Below are positions 47,563 through 58,835 of a DNA stretch of 64,000 bases, in pieces (position 1 is the first letter of the stretch; each line of letters starts with the position of its first letter). The DNA lies in NCBI GenBank assembly GCA_014155875.1, contig JACEFZ010014551.1:332001-396000 (forward strand). The letters are read 5' to 3'. The DNA comes from Cepaea nemoralis (taxonomy: Eukaryota > Mollusca > Gastropoda > Stylommatophora > Helicidae). The notes beneath the pieces are model-generated. The model ran no database searches, was not told the DNA's origin, and was given only the letters and a program-made list of their open reading frames with translations. Position numbers and translations under genes: made by a program.

Positions 47563-48395
47563 CACACCCATAGTATAGTTCATTGCTCCCACACAGGGAT
47601 GTACATACACACAGTATAGTGCCTTGCTTCCACACATTGATGTACATACACACAGTATAGTGCATTGCATCCACACATTGATGTACATACACACAGTATA
47701 GTGCCTTGCTCCCACACATTGATGTACATACACACATTATAGTGCCTTGCTTCCACACATTGATGTACATACACACAGTATAGTGCTTTGCTCCCTCACA
47801 AAGACGTACATACACACAGTATGGTGCATTGCTCCCACACAGAGATGTACATACACACAGTATGGTGCATTTCTCCCACACAGAGATGTACATACACACA
47901 GTATAGTGCCTTGCTCCCACACATTGATGTACATACACACAGTATAGTGCCTTGCTTCCACGCATTGATGTACATACAGACAGTATAGTGCCTTGCTTCC
48001 ACGCAGTGATGTACATACACACAGTATAGTGCCTTGCTTCCACGCATTGATGTACATACAAACAGTATAGTGCCGTGCTCCCAAACAGAGATGTACATAC
48101 ACACTATCTAGTGCGTTGCTTCCACACAGAGACGTACATATACACAATCTAGTGCCTTGTTCCCACACGAAGATGTACATACAAACAATGTAGTGCTTTG
48201 CGCCCACAAAGACAAGTACATACCCAAAATGTAGTGCCTTGCTCCCACACAGAGACGTACATGCACACAATCTAGTGCTTTTCTTCCACACACAGAGACG
48301 TACATACACACAATCTAGAGAATTTCTTCCACACAGAGAGGTACATACACACAATCTAGTACCTTGCTTCCACACACAAACGTACATATGTAATC
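47563..48395. repeat. 41-bp minisatellite, about 20 copies
   Basis: Units of GATGTACATACACACAGTAT then AGTGCCTTGCTTCCACACATT. Since 41 is not a multiple of 3, all frames cycle through the same peptide, giving long stop-free frames on both strands that are not genes. Units toward 48400 are more diverged. Confidence 0.95.
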
Positions 48396-49163
48396 TATTA
48401 GGCTTTGCTTCGTTCACGTATTCACAGAGTGGATTGTCTATACACAATAGTGTAATAATCACAAAATCATTTGCTTTATAAAACAGTTCGTAAGCGGTTC
48501 TCAAGTGTTATTATCAGAAGTTGGTGACCTGTGTGAATAAAATGTGTAATTATTGAAACTGTGGTGAACTATGAGATGTATAGAAAACATCTAAACTGAA
48601 GTGTTCTCAATGTGAAACATTTGCACGCCAATGGTTGTCATGTTGTTAATGTACAGAGAATGCTTGACTGCCCCATTATATTGACATAAGGCTCTTATCG
48701 TCAGAGGTCTAATTATTCACTGAGTCTCGTCATTATATAACAGTGAGGGACGCAGAGGTGTTTCCAAGGCACCAGGGCCGGGTTATATACTGGCCAAGAC
48801 CTATTGACGCGTCCTCGTCGAGCGTCCTGGGCAACAGATCCTTTCTGGGTCCTGGCTAAAGTCAGTAGGATCGCCGATTCCTCCGAAGTCGAAGAGTGTC
48901 TGCCTGTACGGCGAGGAACCACCAGTCTGCACACCAATAAGCCAGACATGGGACAACGGATACTCACGCAAACCTCAGGTCGTGTATGACATCACACTGA
49001 TGTTGGACAACAGGATGCCTTCATCCGACATACAGAACTTCGCGTTGGAGCTCAAGCCAACGAACACAAGCAAGCATATAACAGTGAGATGCTACTGCAG
49101 TAAATGCTTTCGCGCCGACACCTTGCCTCATATGTGTCGCATATGCAGACTCAGACAATCGGT
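48396..49163. other. No recognisable gene
   Basis: Short overlapping frames without domains. Confidence 0.5.
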
Positions 49164-49251
49164 ACCAAATCTCATAATGCTACAATGTATAATGTAACAG
49201 CCATATAACACATTTAGGGAGATAGCATCAAATTATCTCATAATTGCTACA
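49164..49251. repeat. Orphan unit of the 66-bp array
   Basis: CATAATGCTACAATGTATAA through AATTATCTCATAATTGCTACA matches the array at 50961-51345. It was separated from it by the LINE insertion. Confidence 0.9.
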
Positions 49252-49959
49252 GTCGTAAGAACTCCGACGCGGAGCAAACACGGTAGGGGGCTTCAGATCA
49301 TCAGAAGCTAACCCCTTTCCCCAAGCATTTCGGACCTTCAATTTCTTAATACTTTCTGGGGGCGGTACCGCCCGGGTCATGACTCCGGGCGTCTTATCCC
49401 CTGCCGTGGAGACGTTCGTTCGGTCATATTAGTTATCCCTGATGTTGAGCTTGTCCCTTTTATGTTACCTTGTCCATTCTCAAGCCCTCCCTCCCTCACG
49501 TGCAGCCAGTGGCTGCCCCTTGGCACGTGTGGTCGTGGGATGCGAGCTTCATCCCCAGCCACGGCCTCCGTCGCCTCCATACTTCTCCGCTGCCGTGTTC
49601 CTCCCCCGTTCACCGTTCACGGAGCCGCACCCTGCTAGAAAGCCGGACCTTCCTTTCTTTCGGACTCACCTCGTGGTCTGTCTGCAACTGACTAGACCAC
49701 GTAGTACGCATATCGCGTGAAAATGTGAGGTGTAGGTTATTATTCAGGCTTGTTAAATTGCACTCGGTCTGGGTGCGACCTACGGTCGATTATCGCTATC
49801 TTATGGAAGTTGGACGTCGGCCGACATTTGTGTGAATGACTGCATTCAGGCTCACCACTCACGCTTGGAGGACGGGCTAAAGAACTGACACGAGACGTTG
49901 CAAAGTTCGTTGTTTTGATTGAGAAATTGTTGGTATTGCAGTCACCGCTTCTAACCATA

Positions 49960-50502
49960 CTAGTTTAGAGACCTTTTCCAATTTAGGTTGCGGCAGTTCC
50001 ACAGCCAGCACAAGGACTTTTCGATAGCCTCAGACAGTTGTTTTTGAGCCCGGGTCCTTGCTCGTCCTTTTATGCCCATTCGTTTCAGCACATCAAACAC
50101 GGAGTAGGAGACAAGACCTCTAGCGCCTACCTCAACGGCGAACAGCCTGACCGTGTACCCCTCCCGCCTGAGACTCGCGAACATGTCGTTGTACTTCTCT
50201 ATCTTGTACAGGTGTTGCTCCTTAATATTCGATTCGTACGGGACAGTCAGCTCAATCAGCGTTAGCTGCTTGGCTGACGAGGAGCTAAACACAATGTCAG
50301 GTCGCAAGCTAAACCTTCGGATCACCTCAGGGTAATTGCCACGGTCTTTTAGGTCTACGGTCAGTTGCCAGTCCCTCGCACCGTTGAAGACGGTAGCAAG
50401 CGGCAAGTCGTCAGCTTTACCATTTTTGCGCCCTGCTAGGACGAAGGAAATTTCCATCGGCCTCGGTCCGTTCCCCTCTCTGTTAACTTTCATCCTTGCC
50501 AC
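49960..50502 (-). pseudogene. Restriction-like (PD-(D/E)XK) endonuclease of the RLE-type LINE
   Basis: Nicks target DNA to prime reverse transcription. Visible motif residues are RPD (67-69), LIELTVPYE (82-90, Glu84) and YKIEKYND (99-106), matching the R2-class order of RPD, then the acidic/TV block, then K..KY. The open frame (181 codons) reaches the usual C-terminal RTRAQKQLSEAIEKS and W-rich end. The catalytic residues look intact, but the domain is cut off from its RT by frameshift and truncation. Confidence 0.85.
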
Positions 50503-50777
50503 GTCAACTTGGTCAGGACTTTGTTATGTCGCCATGTAAAACGCCCCTGGGTTAGGGCAACCTTGCAACCAGACAGCACGTGTTCCGCTGTCTGGACTAT
50601 CTGGGCTTTCGTGCAGAGGGGACAGAACGGGTCGGCGGTTAACTCCCACTTTGCCAAGTTGACACCTGATGGTAGGACATGGTATAGGGATCGGGTAACG
50701 AAACTTAGACGCAGTGGTGCCGTGCGCCATATTTCATTCCAGGTAATGGATCTCTGCACAACCCCTTCCCATGACAT
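50490..50777 (-). pseudogene. CCHC zinc-knuckle region of the RLE-type LINE
   Basis: Reads SITWNEIWRTAPLRLSFVTR, then PSGVNLAKWEL, and the knuckle CPLCTKAQIVQTAEHVLSGC, then KVALTQGRFTWRHNKVL. In R2-type proteins this lies between RT and endonuclease. The frame shifts once near 50500 into the endonuclease frame. Confidence 0.85.
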
Positions 50778-50960
50778 CCACTTCGCTTGCTACGCCTGTT
50801 GGGCAGCCTTGCGGACTCTTCCGTCATCTTCCCCCTTGCGGATCTCCACCACCAGGTCCCTGTGTTCCTTGGCATTCGCCTTCGACCACATCGGATCATT
50901 CACTACAATATATAATGTAATATACAATACAATAATATACAATACAATAATATAATATAA

Positions 50961-51345
50961 TGCTACAATATATAATGTAACAGCCAAGTAACACATTAGG
51001 GAGATAGCATCACATTATCTCATAATTGCTACAATATATAATGTAATAGCCAAGTAACACATTAGGGAGATAGCATCAAATTATCTCATAATTGCTACAA
51101 TATATAATGTAACAGCCAAGTAACACATTAGGGAGATAGCATCAAATTATCTCATAATTGCTCAATATATAATGTAACAGCCAAGTAACACATTAGGGAG
51201 ATAGCATCAAATTATCTCATAATTGCTACAATATATAATGTAACAGCCAAGTAACACATTAGGGAGATAGCATCAAATTATCTCATAATTGCTACAATAT
51301 ATAATTTAACAGCCATGTAACACATTAGGGAGATAGCATCCAAGT
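50961..51345. repeat. 66-bp tandem array, 6 units
   Basis: Unit starts at 50961, 51027, 51093, 51159, 51224 and 51290, each with ATAATGTAACAGCCAAGTAA and CACATTAGGGAGATAGCATC. Confidence 0.95.
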
Positions 51346-51589
51346 ATACCTTTGTCCCGAAGCACTTGCCGGTTATGGTCTGTGATGTGATATTATCATC
51401 ACATTTTGTAGGCCTGAGAGCCAGGAGTCAAAGATCACCAGTATTTTCCTCACTTTGGCAAGCAATAAGCCCATGCGTCGAACCCGAGCCTGACCGTGTT
51501 CATGACATGATCAGTACAGTTCGCAATTACCTTCTCTAGCGCCAGCCAGATAGTGTAACAGGTAGGTCACATAATAAATATATATTATA
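51346..51589. other. No recognisable gene
   Basis: Under 300 bp; nothing supportable. Confidence 0.4.
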
Positions 51590-52120
51590 ATAGCCAAGTA
51601 ATATAGATAACATAACATCTAGGAAATATGAATATAGGTAATATAATAGCTAGGTAATATAATATATTGATAATATAACAGTCATGTAATATAACAGCTA
51701 TATAATATTTTTGTTGTTGTTGCATATCACTGACAGGACGTTGCAGTCAACATCAGCATGTTTCAGCTGCTGTTGATGTACTAGGCAAGATTACGCTCAT
51801 TAGTTTGCCATTGCTTTCTGAGCGACCGGCTCACATACCCCGTAAGTTACCAACGCGGCGAGAACCGCTACCGATTCTCGCGCAGGTTACGCTACTCACG
51901 AGAATATACGGCATTACGGAGAAAGAAGTTAATTCCAAAGCCAGGGAGACCGATATATAATATAAGAGCTATATAATATATAGACAGTATAATACCTAGG
52001 CGACATCATATACTGATAAATACTAGAAATAGATAGTAAAACAGGTAGATAACACAATAGCCAGGTAATATACTTGACGGATGGTATACTTTTATCTGTA
52101 TAGTCCCCTAGCAGTTGCTT
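51590..52120. repeat. AT-rich degenerate tandem repeat, left part
   Basis: Words AGGTAATATAA, ATAGCTAGGTAATATA and GGATACTATAATAGATA recur irregularly. The same words continue at 52786-52897, 57005-57350 and 57606-57780, so one large array has been broken up. Confidence 0.8.
51709..51953 (-). mobile_element. SINE-A in the AT-rich array, 10-bp TSD
   Basis: Flanked by TATATAATAT (51699-51708, 51954-51963). The minus strand runs from CGGTCTCCCTGGCTTTGG to GATATGCAACAACAACAAAA. Confidence 0.9.
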
Positions 52121-52274
52121 GCTGTGGGTGTGTGAAATGTTCGGACCATTACATCTCGTAGGTCAGAAGGCACCGAGGAAAAGGTGGCAAGTCTTTGTTT
52201 TTTTTCCTATAGCGAACGTCGAGAGCTGACCTCTAACTTCAGTTTATGCGATCATGCCATTGTTATCAGAACCT
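52121..52274. other. Short stretch between arrays, nothing recognised
   Basis: About 150 bp without features. Confidence 0.4.
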
Positions 52275-52786
52275 CTTAGTCACTACAGCGACGCGCCGGC
52301 TAGATAATACAATAGTCACTACAGCGACGCACCGGCTAGATAATACAATAGTCACTACAGCGACGCGACGGCTAGATAATATAATAGTCACTACAGCGAC
52401 GCACCGGCTAGATAATACAATAGTCACTACACCGTCGCACCGGCTAGATAATACAATAGTCAATACAGCGACGCGACGGCTAGATAATATAATAGTCTCT
52501 ACAGCGACGCACCGGCTAGATAATACAATAGTCACTACACCGTCGCACCGGCTAGATAATACAATAGTCAATACAGCGACGCGACGGCTAGATAATATAA
52601 TAGTCACTACAGCGACGCACCGGCTAGATAATACAATAGTCACTACAGCGACGCGCCGGCTAGATAATACAATAGTCATTAAAGCGACGCGCCGGCTAGA
52701 TAATACAATAGTCACAACAGCGACGCGCCGGCTAGATAATACAATAGTCACAACAGCGACGCGCCGGCTAGATAATACAATAGCTA
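52275..52786. repeat. 36-bp minisatellite, about 14 copies
   Basis: Units of TCACTACAGCGACGCGCCGG then CTAGATAATACAATAG, with a few variant types (ACC/CGTCG) arranged in a higher-order pattern. The length is divisible by 3, so repetitive open frames appear on both strands and are not genes. Confidence 0.95.
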
Positions 52787-53639
52787 GGTAATATAACAGC
52801 TGGATACTATAATAGATAATTAATATAACGGCTAGATAATACAATAGCTAGGTAATATAACTGGTGGATACTATAATAGATTAATAATATAACAGATGTG
52901 TCAGGCATTGGTAGCACCTTTGGTAAGGATGGCTCTCATGTCCTTTCAGGACCCATCCCCCACTGGTCCAAGTCTGACACCCAGCTCGTGCCTGTGGCTC
53001 CTAGTAGCTGTCAGCATGCGACAGCGGCCACCCCCCGGGCAACAGCTGTGAGAGGCTGGCTAAACCAGGCATGGGTATCCGATTTGGTGTCAAACCAAGA
53101 GGTAAACTAGGGTATGCCTACCCAGCATGTGAAGACAGGATTCGGCAGACTGCGCGGAAGAAATCATTCCTGATTCAACGGGCAAAACGGCGTTTACCTG
53201 CAAAGCGTTGTGGAACGTAATGAGCACGGCAAGGCACGTAGAGCGCCCTGGTCATCCACTGCACCTGTATTCGTCTCCAATCGTCTCGACTTGTCTTGCC
53301 ACTGGACTCAGATGGACTCAGGCGAGAGAGTGAGGTCGACGAATTGCGCAACTCTTCCTCACTTTAATCCAAGTCATCGCGCAAGTCATTCTTCATCCAA
53401 CGTCACATATCACCTTCAAGCCCTGTGGCGATGGGCGAGCGGCAAAGCGGCAGGCGTGGGTACGCTGGCAGCCGTAGTCGCAGACCTGCACACAGGCGGC
53501 TCAGGCCATATGGTCGTCTTCTACTGACCAGAGCAGCAGTGGGATTCGGCAGCCCCCTGAGCGACTGAGCAGCCCTCTATAGGAACACACTGCTCACCTC
53601 TATAGCATGAGGAAGGGGCTAGAAAAGGTGCCCTAAACA

Positions 53640-54665
53640 TTGTCTGCTTCATCACTACCTAACCAGCTAGCCGCGGTTGGTGGGCACCCTAACTGCGGTC
53701 GACATACAAAGAAAGATAAAACAAGCAAAGCTAAAAGAATAAACCATATTCCCTTCACAATTGGAACTTGGAATGTACGCACCCTACTTGACAGAGACGG
53801 CGCGTCGGGTCCAGAGAGATGAACAGCACTGATTGGGAGAGAGCTGGGCAGGTACAACATCGACATTGCAGCCTTGAGCGAGACACGACTTGCAGAAGAA
53901 GGCCAAATCTGTGAAATTGGTGCCGGCTACACATTTTTCTGGTGTGGAAGGAAAAGCGAGGAAAGACGCCAATCCGGTGTGGGATTTGCCATTAAGTCGG
54001 CCCTGGTCGGCAAATTAGCTGGATTTCCAAAGGCTATAAACGACAGGCTCATGACCATGAAGTTGCCTCTGCTGAATGGAAGGAAGCACGCAACCATTGT
54101 GAGTGTCTACGCACCAACTATGACCAACGAAGATGATGTCAAGAACAAGTTCTATGAGGACCTGCACAATGTATTAACATCTGTTCCCAAAGGAGACAAA
54201 CTTATACTCCTTGGGGATTTCAATGCCAGAGTAGGCACGGACACCACCTCTTGGAGTGGCATTATTGGAAAGCATGGAGTCGGAAATTGTAACAGCAATG
54301 GACTCCGCCTCCTTCAGACATGTGCCGAACATGATCTCCTGATTACGAACACAATTTTCCGTCTCCCCATGAGAAATAGGACATCGTGGATGCACCCTCG
54401 CTCGAAACACTGGCACCTCATTGACTATGTCATCGTCAGGAGGAGTGACAGACAAGACGTTCGAGTGACAAAATCCATGTGTGGTGCCGAATGTTGGACA
54501 GACCATCGTCTCATTGTCTCGAAAATGAACATCCACATCAGGCCACCACGGCGTCCTCAAGGGGCGAAAATGCAAACAAAGCTAAATGTCACCCGCCTAG
54601 ACAGCAAGAAAATGCAGCAGTCGTTTGAAAATACGCTGGAAGACCGCCTCAAAGCCCAATGCTGA
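53640..54665 (+). pseudogene. APE-type endonuclease domain of the LINE
   Basis: Nicks chromosomal DNA to give the primer for reverse transcription. Motifs in order: IGTWNVRTL (catalytic Asn, about 53765), SETRLAEEG (Glu, 53878), SVYAPTMTNEDD, LILLGDFNARVGTDTTSW (Asp/Asn, 54210), RTSWMHPRSKHWHLIDYVIV (54380) and ECWTDHRLIVSKM (Asp-His, 54495). A TGA at 53820 splits the frame. Downstream of 53874 the domain is uninterrupted for 263 codons, with all catalytic residues present. Confidence 0.9.
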
Positions 54666-54858
54666 AGCTAAACAGGATACAGAAACAGAATGGAGAGCCC
54701 TAAAGGACACAATTTACAACACTGCTATGGAAATCCTGGGTCCAGCCCCCCGAAAGCATAAAGACTGGTTTGATGAAAATTCCGAAGACATCAACCAATT
54801 GTTGGCCGAGAAACATCTTCTCCTCAAGGCACATTTGAATGACCCAAAGTCAACATAA
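54625..54858 (+). pseudogene. LINE linker segment
   Basis: A 77-codon stretch (EWRALKDTIYNTAMEILG, then HKDWFDENSEDINQLLAEK) between endonuclease and RT. It overlaps the previous frame by a +1 shift and ends at a TAA in an A-rich run. Confidence 0.85.
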
Positions 54859-54891
54859 AAAAAAGATGCTTTCAAGAACATTCAGAGAGTA

Positions 54892-55749
54892 GTGCAGCAG
54901 AAACTTCGGCACATGCGGGACTCCTGGCTGAGCAGAAAAGCTGATGAAATTCAGGGCTTTGATGACAGACATGATATGAAAAACTTCTACGACTCACTGA
55001 AAGCGGTCTATGGTCCTTCATCACCAGGCATAGTTCCCCTCCTCAGTGCAGACGGGGGAACATTGGTCACCGATAAGAAAGAAATCCTCCAACGCTGGGC
55101 AGAGCATTTCAGCAAAATCTTAAATGCAACTTCCTTCTTCGATGATGAAACCATCAACTGCCTTCCTCAAGTTCCCACCAATGAGACACTTGATGACCTG
55201 CCAACCATAGTGGAAATAAACAAAGCCATCCAGCAACTCTCCAGCGGCAAGGCACCTGGTCCTGACTCCATCCCAGCAGAGATATACAAGGCAGGTGGGC
55301 CGGTCCTAACAGAGCAGCTTCACCAAGTCTTCACAAACATATGGATGAACGAGACCATGCCACAAGATTTTAAGGACGCGTCAATAGTCCACCTTTACAA
55401 ACGTAAAGGAAACCGCCAATCCTGTGACAACCACCGAGGCATCTCCTTGCTTTCAATTGCAGGGAAGATACTCGCCAGAATTCTTCTCAATCGCCTCACA
55501 GCCCATCTCGATCAAGGTTCTCTTCCTGAGAGTCAATGTAGCTTCAGAAAAGAACGTGGAACTGTTGACATGATTTTCGCTGCAAGGCAGCTGCAAGAGA
55601 AATGTCAGGAACAGAACTGCGAAATGTTCTCCACTTTCATTGACCTTACCAAGGCTTTTGATACAGGTCAGCAGAGAAGGACTGTGGAAGATTATGGCAA
55701 AATATGGCTGTCCACGAAAGTTTGTCCAAATAGTGCGGCTATTTCATGA
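54892..55749 (+). pseudogene. LINE reverse transcriptase, N-terminal half
   Basis: Includes SSGKAPGPDSIPAEIYKAGG (about residue 116), ASIVHLYKRKGNRQSCDNHR + GISLL, SQCSFRKERGTVDMIF and motif A FSTFIDLTKAFDT, whose Asp is intact. A frameshift just after KAFD (near 55665) moves the protein to the next frame. Confidence 0.9.
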
Positions 55750-56992
55750 CGGCATGCAGGCAAGAGTACAGGAAAATGGTGAACTGTCTGAACCCTTTCC
55801 TGTCACCAATGGAGTGAAGCAAGGATGTGTCCTGGCACCAACACTGTTCAGCCTCATGTTTTCAGCCATGTTGATGAATGCCTTCGAGAACGACGACATT
55901 GGAATAGACATCAACTACCGTATGGATGGAAAGTTATTCAATCTCAGAAGGCTGAAAGCTAAAACCAAAATTAACAGCGGCACCGTCAGAGAGCTCCTGT
56001 TTGCTGATGATTGCGCTCTATACGCCAACTCAGAGGCGGACATGCAACATAATGTTTCAGCTTTCTCACATGCCTGTGCCAACTTTGGGCTCAATATCAA
56101 CTTGGAGAAGACTGTAGTTATGTACCAGCCAGCTCCAGGGAATAATCACACTGTGCCGAATATCAAAGTGAATGATCATAGACTAAGTGTTGTGGACAAA
56201 TTCACCTATCTTGGCAGCACCGTGTCACAAGCTGCCACAATTGATGACGAAGTGAATGCAAGAATCTCCAAGGCCAGTGCAGCCTTTGGCAGACTGTACA
56301 AGAATGTATGGGACAGAACTGGAATAAGCCTGCAAACAAAGCTAAAAGTCTACAAAGCAGTTGTATTATCCACACTGCTATATGCTTGTGAAACCTGGAC
56401 TGTTTATCAGCGACACGCTAGGAAATTAAACCACTTCCACACAGTCTGCCTAAGGAAGCTACTGAAGATTAAATGGCAAGACAAGATTCCAGACACTGAA
56501 GTCCTAGAAAGAGCATCCATGCCCAGTATCCACACTCTACTGATGAAGAATCAGATTCGCTGGGCTGGTCACTTGACTCGCATGCCAGATCACAGGCTCC
56601 CTAAACGAATTTTCTACAGTGAACTGCGTTGTGGTAAACGCTCCCAAGGTGGCCAGAGGAAACGTTTTAAAGACACTCTGAAACTTTCACTGAATGCTTT
56701 TGGAATTCATCATGACACCTGGGAGGCTGCAGCCAGAGACCGAAATTCGTGGCGTGCATCATTGCGCAAAGGTGCAGTCATATGTGAGGCAACCAGGACT
56801 GCAAGAGCTGTGAAGAAAAGGCAGGACAGAAAAACCACTGCAGGAAATTCTCCTCCAGAGACGTCAAGCATTCTTTGCCCACATTGTCAAAGAACATTTC
56901 GAGCCAAAATAGGCCTTATCAGCCATCTTAGAACCCACGGCACCACACCTTCAACCCCACTGGATGAAATGAATGGTCATCATCATTCTTGA
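55640..56992 (+). pseudogene. LINE reverse transcriptase C-terminal half and C2H2 finger, 450 codons
   Basis: Continues from SREGLWKIMAKYG. Motif B is NGVKQGCVLAPTLFSLMF (57-74), motif C is FADD (121-124), followed by KFTYLGSTVSQAATIDDEV, LLYACETWTVYQRH, KIKWQDKIPDTEVLERA, RWAGHLTRMPDHRLPKR and a C2H2 finger (CPHCQRTFRAKIGLISHLR, about residues 413-432). No stop interrupts it, so it is the second-longest well-preserved TE frame here. Confidence 0.95.
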
Positions 56993-57004
56993 TGGACAAA
57001 CAAC

Positions 57005-57353
57005 AATATAACGGATAGATAATACAATAGCTAGGTAATATAACTGTTGGTTACTATAATAGATAATTAATATAACGGATAATATAATACAATAGCTAGG
57101 TAATATAACTGGTGGATACTATAATAGATAATTAATATAACGGATGATATAATTCAATAGCTAGGTAATATAACTGGTGGATACTTTAATAGATAATTAA
57201 TATAGCGGATAGATAATACAATAGCTAGGTAATATAACTACTGGATACTATAATAGATAATTAATATAACGGATAGATAATAAAATAGGTAGGTAAAAAA
57301 TAGATAGATAATATAATTGACATATACTATAATAGATAGGTAATATAACTGAT
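57005..57353. repeat. AT-rich degenerate tandem repeat, right part
   Basis: Four or five units of roughly 64 bp: AATAGCTAGGTAATATAACT, GGTGGATACTATAATAGATA and ATTAATATAACGGATA. Confidence 0.85.
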
Positions 57354-57592
57354 GCCGGTCTCCCTGGTCTAGGAATTTACACGACTTTCTCCGTAATCCC
57401 ATATACTCTCGTGAGTAACGTGACGTGTGCGAGAATATGTTATGGTTCTCTCCACGTCGGTAACTTACGAGGTATGTGAGCCGGTCGCCCATAAAGCAAT
57501 GGCAAACTACTGAGCGTAATCTTGTCAAGAAATCAACAATCAGCTGAAAAATGCTGATGTTGACAGCGATGTGCTGTAACGGATATGAAAAA
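57354..57592 (+). mobile_element. SINE-A, 239 bp, 13-bp TSD
   Basis: Flanked by TAATATAACTGAT (57341-57353, 57593-57605). Begins GCCGGTCTCCCTGGTCTAGG and ends GTAACGGATATGAAAAA. Best-delimited member of the family. Confidence 0.9.
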
Positions 57593-57667
57593 TAATATAA
57601 CTGATATATAATATAATAGATATGCAATATAATTAATAGATAATATAACAGATTATATAATAGATAT

Positions 57668-57758
57668 ACCACCAGAAGGTCCACCAGAGAGACGAATGGA
57701 GACGGATTGTATTTGCAGCAAAGAACCTCAATGGCTCGGAAAGCTGAAGAAGAAGAAG
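57668..57758 (+). mobile_element. RTE-4 3'-end fragment with probable TSD
   Basis: About 80 bp matches the last coding bases and tail of the element at 17213-19258 (GAATGGAGACGGATTGTATT, then GCAAAGAACCTCAATGGCTC) with only one or two differences, ending (GAA)n. ATATAATAGATAT occurs on both sides (57655-57667, 57759-57771). The flanks are AT-rich repeats, so chance contributes. Confidence 0.85.
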
Positions 57759-57772
57759 ATATAATAGATATG

Positions 57773-58204
57773 CAACACAATTGATTTACAAAATCGGTAA
57801 TGTAGTAAATATGTAAAATAATAGACAAATGGAATAATTTATTTCAAGGCAATTTTATAAAAATATTTGTGAATGTGTAGAAAGCATGACATCAACATTG
57901 ATGGATGGACTAGATGTTTCTCCATACACGGTGTTATTGAATACTTAGAAAGGATAACATCAACATTATTTACGTGACTAAATGATTTCATCGTGCTCAG
58001 ATACATGCCAGTAAAAGGGAGTTATTGATGTCAAATATTCAGACACTACAGTGCGCTAGCCTTAGAGCTGGACCAAGCCTCAGTGCTGAGCTAAACAGTG
58101 AAGAGAGTTTCTGAAGATTCCATTAGTTACAGTATGTACGCTTTCGCCAATTTTAATGTGTTGTTTACTTATATGGTATTCCATTTGCGTTGTTATATTT
58201 CTTA
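57773..58204. other. No recognisable gene
   Basis: Nothing supportable. Confidence 0.45.
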
Positions 58205-58460
58205 TTGTGTTCTTTAGTTGTGTGGCCGGCTCTGTGACGCGGGAGTTGCGAATGCAATTCGTAATCTCGTGTACCCACGCTGGAATCACAGCTGCGCGAT
58301 TTAGTAGCAGACCGTCTTGCGTTGGTATCCTTACAAAGATATGCGTGCCGGCCATTCAGAAAGTAATGGCCAGCTGCTGGACCTAAATTTGCCAAGAAAT
58401 CACTAAAGGCTATCAATTTTCGAGCTGACAGCGACTTCCTATAAAGGATATGCAACTAAC
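58205..58460 (+). mobile_element. SINE-A2 copy
   Basis: GCCGGCTCTGTGACGCGG, then AATGCAATTCGTAATCTCGT, TCTTGCGTTGGTATCCTTAC, TTGCCAAGAAATCAC, and TATAAAGGATATGCAACTAA at the 3' end, in A2 order. Confidence 0.75.
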
Positions 58461-58486
58461 ATTTGCGTATGTGAGAGTATGCGCGT

Positions 58487-58524
58487 GTGGCTATATGCGT
58501 GTGTGCGTGCGTGTGTATGATTGT

Positions 58525-58570
<46 letters not shown>

Positions 58571-58582
58571 GTGTGCGTGCGA
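58487..58582. repeat. (GT)n microsatellite
   Basis: (GT)n with GC interruptions. Confidence 0.95.
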
Positions 58583-58669
58583 CAAATGTATCTGATGCCA
58601 TGTGCAGAGAGAGCTATCTGAGTTAGATATTTTACACAATTTAACGCGATTGGCGTTATTTGTACACTT

Positions 58670-58835
58670 AGGCATGGTCTGTCTCCTTAATGTCACCAGG
58701 ATTTCTTGTTTTTCAGGTTGAGGCCCATTTGTTCACTGTCTACAGCCACTTGTTCTGTGATCTTCTGTAGTTCCTTGTGACTTGTTACTACCAAAACCAT
58801 GTCATCAAAACAATGTCAATTATTTATATAATTAC
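58670..58835 (-). pseudogene. Non-LTR RT motif C scrap
   Basis: The minus strand reads FDDMVLVVTSHKELQKITEQ, then VAVDSEQMGLNLKNKKS, the motif C to thumb region of RTE-like RT, with the alanine of FADD lost. Confidence 0.7.

Larger units (their letters stand above)
49252..50902 (-). mobile_element. Non-LTR retrotransposon with restriction-like endonuclease, 5' truncated
   Basis: The minus-strand element interrupts the 66-bp array, with CTACA on each side (49247-49251, 50903-50907). It codes for the C-terminal part of an R2/NeSL/Hero-like protein: RT thumb debris, a CCHC knuckle and a PD-(D/E)XK-type endonuclease. About 700 bp of 3' non-coding DNA follows. It is the only element of this class in the window. 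Confidence 0.85.
52898..57004 (+). mobile_element. Near-complete APE-EN/RT/C2H2 LINE, 4.1 kb
   Basis: Inserted in the AT-rich array between AATATAACAGAT (52886-52897) and AATATAACGGAT (57005-57016). Layout: 740-bp leader; endonuclease 53750-54530; linker; RT 55000-56100; C-terminal region with C2H2 finger to 56992; an almost absent 3' UTR. One stop (53820), a frameshift near 54640, a stop at 54856 and a frameshift near 55665 separate the reading frames. It is otherwise collinear and serves as reference for the decayed copy at 26789-30466. Confidence 0.95.

Noticed and set aside
47516..48504. Cysteine-rich repetitive proteins over the 41-bp array
   Set aside because: The frame rotates through the same repeat in all phases because 41 is not a multiple of 3. 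This is a minisatellite artefact, not a cysteine-rich peptide gene.
52246..52844. 181- and 192-codon frames over the 36-bp array
   Set aside because: Periodic translation of a satellite on both strands, with no independent support.
53874..54665. Host craniofacial development protein 2-like gene
   Set aside because: The endonuclease is collinear with RT and a C2H2 tail inside one TSD-bounded unit, so it belongs to a LINE.
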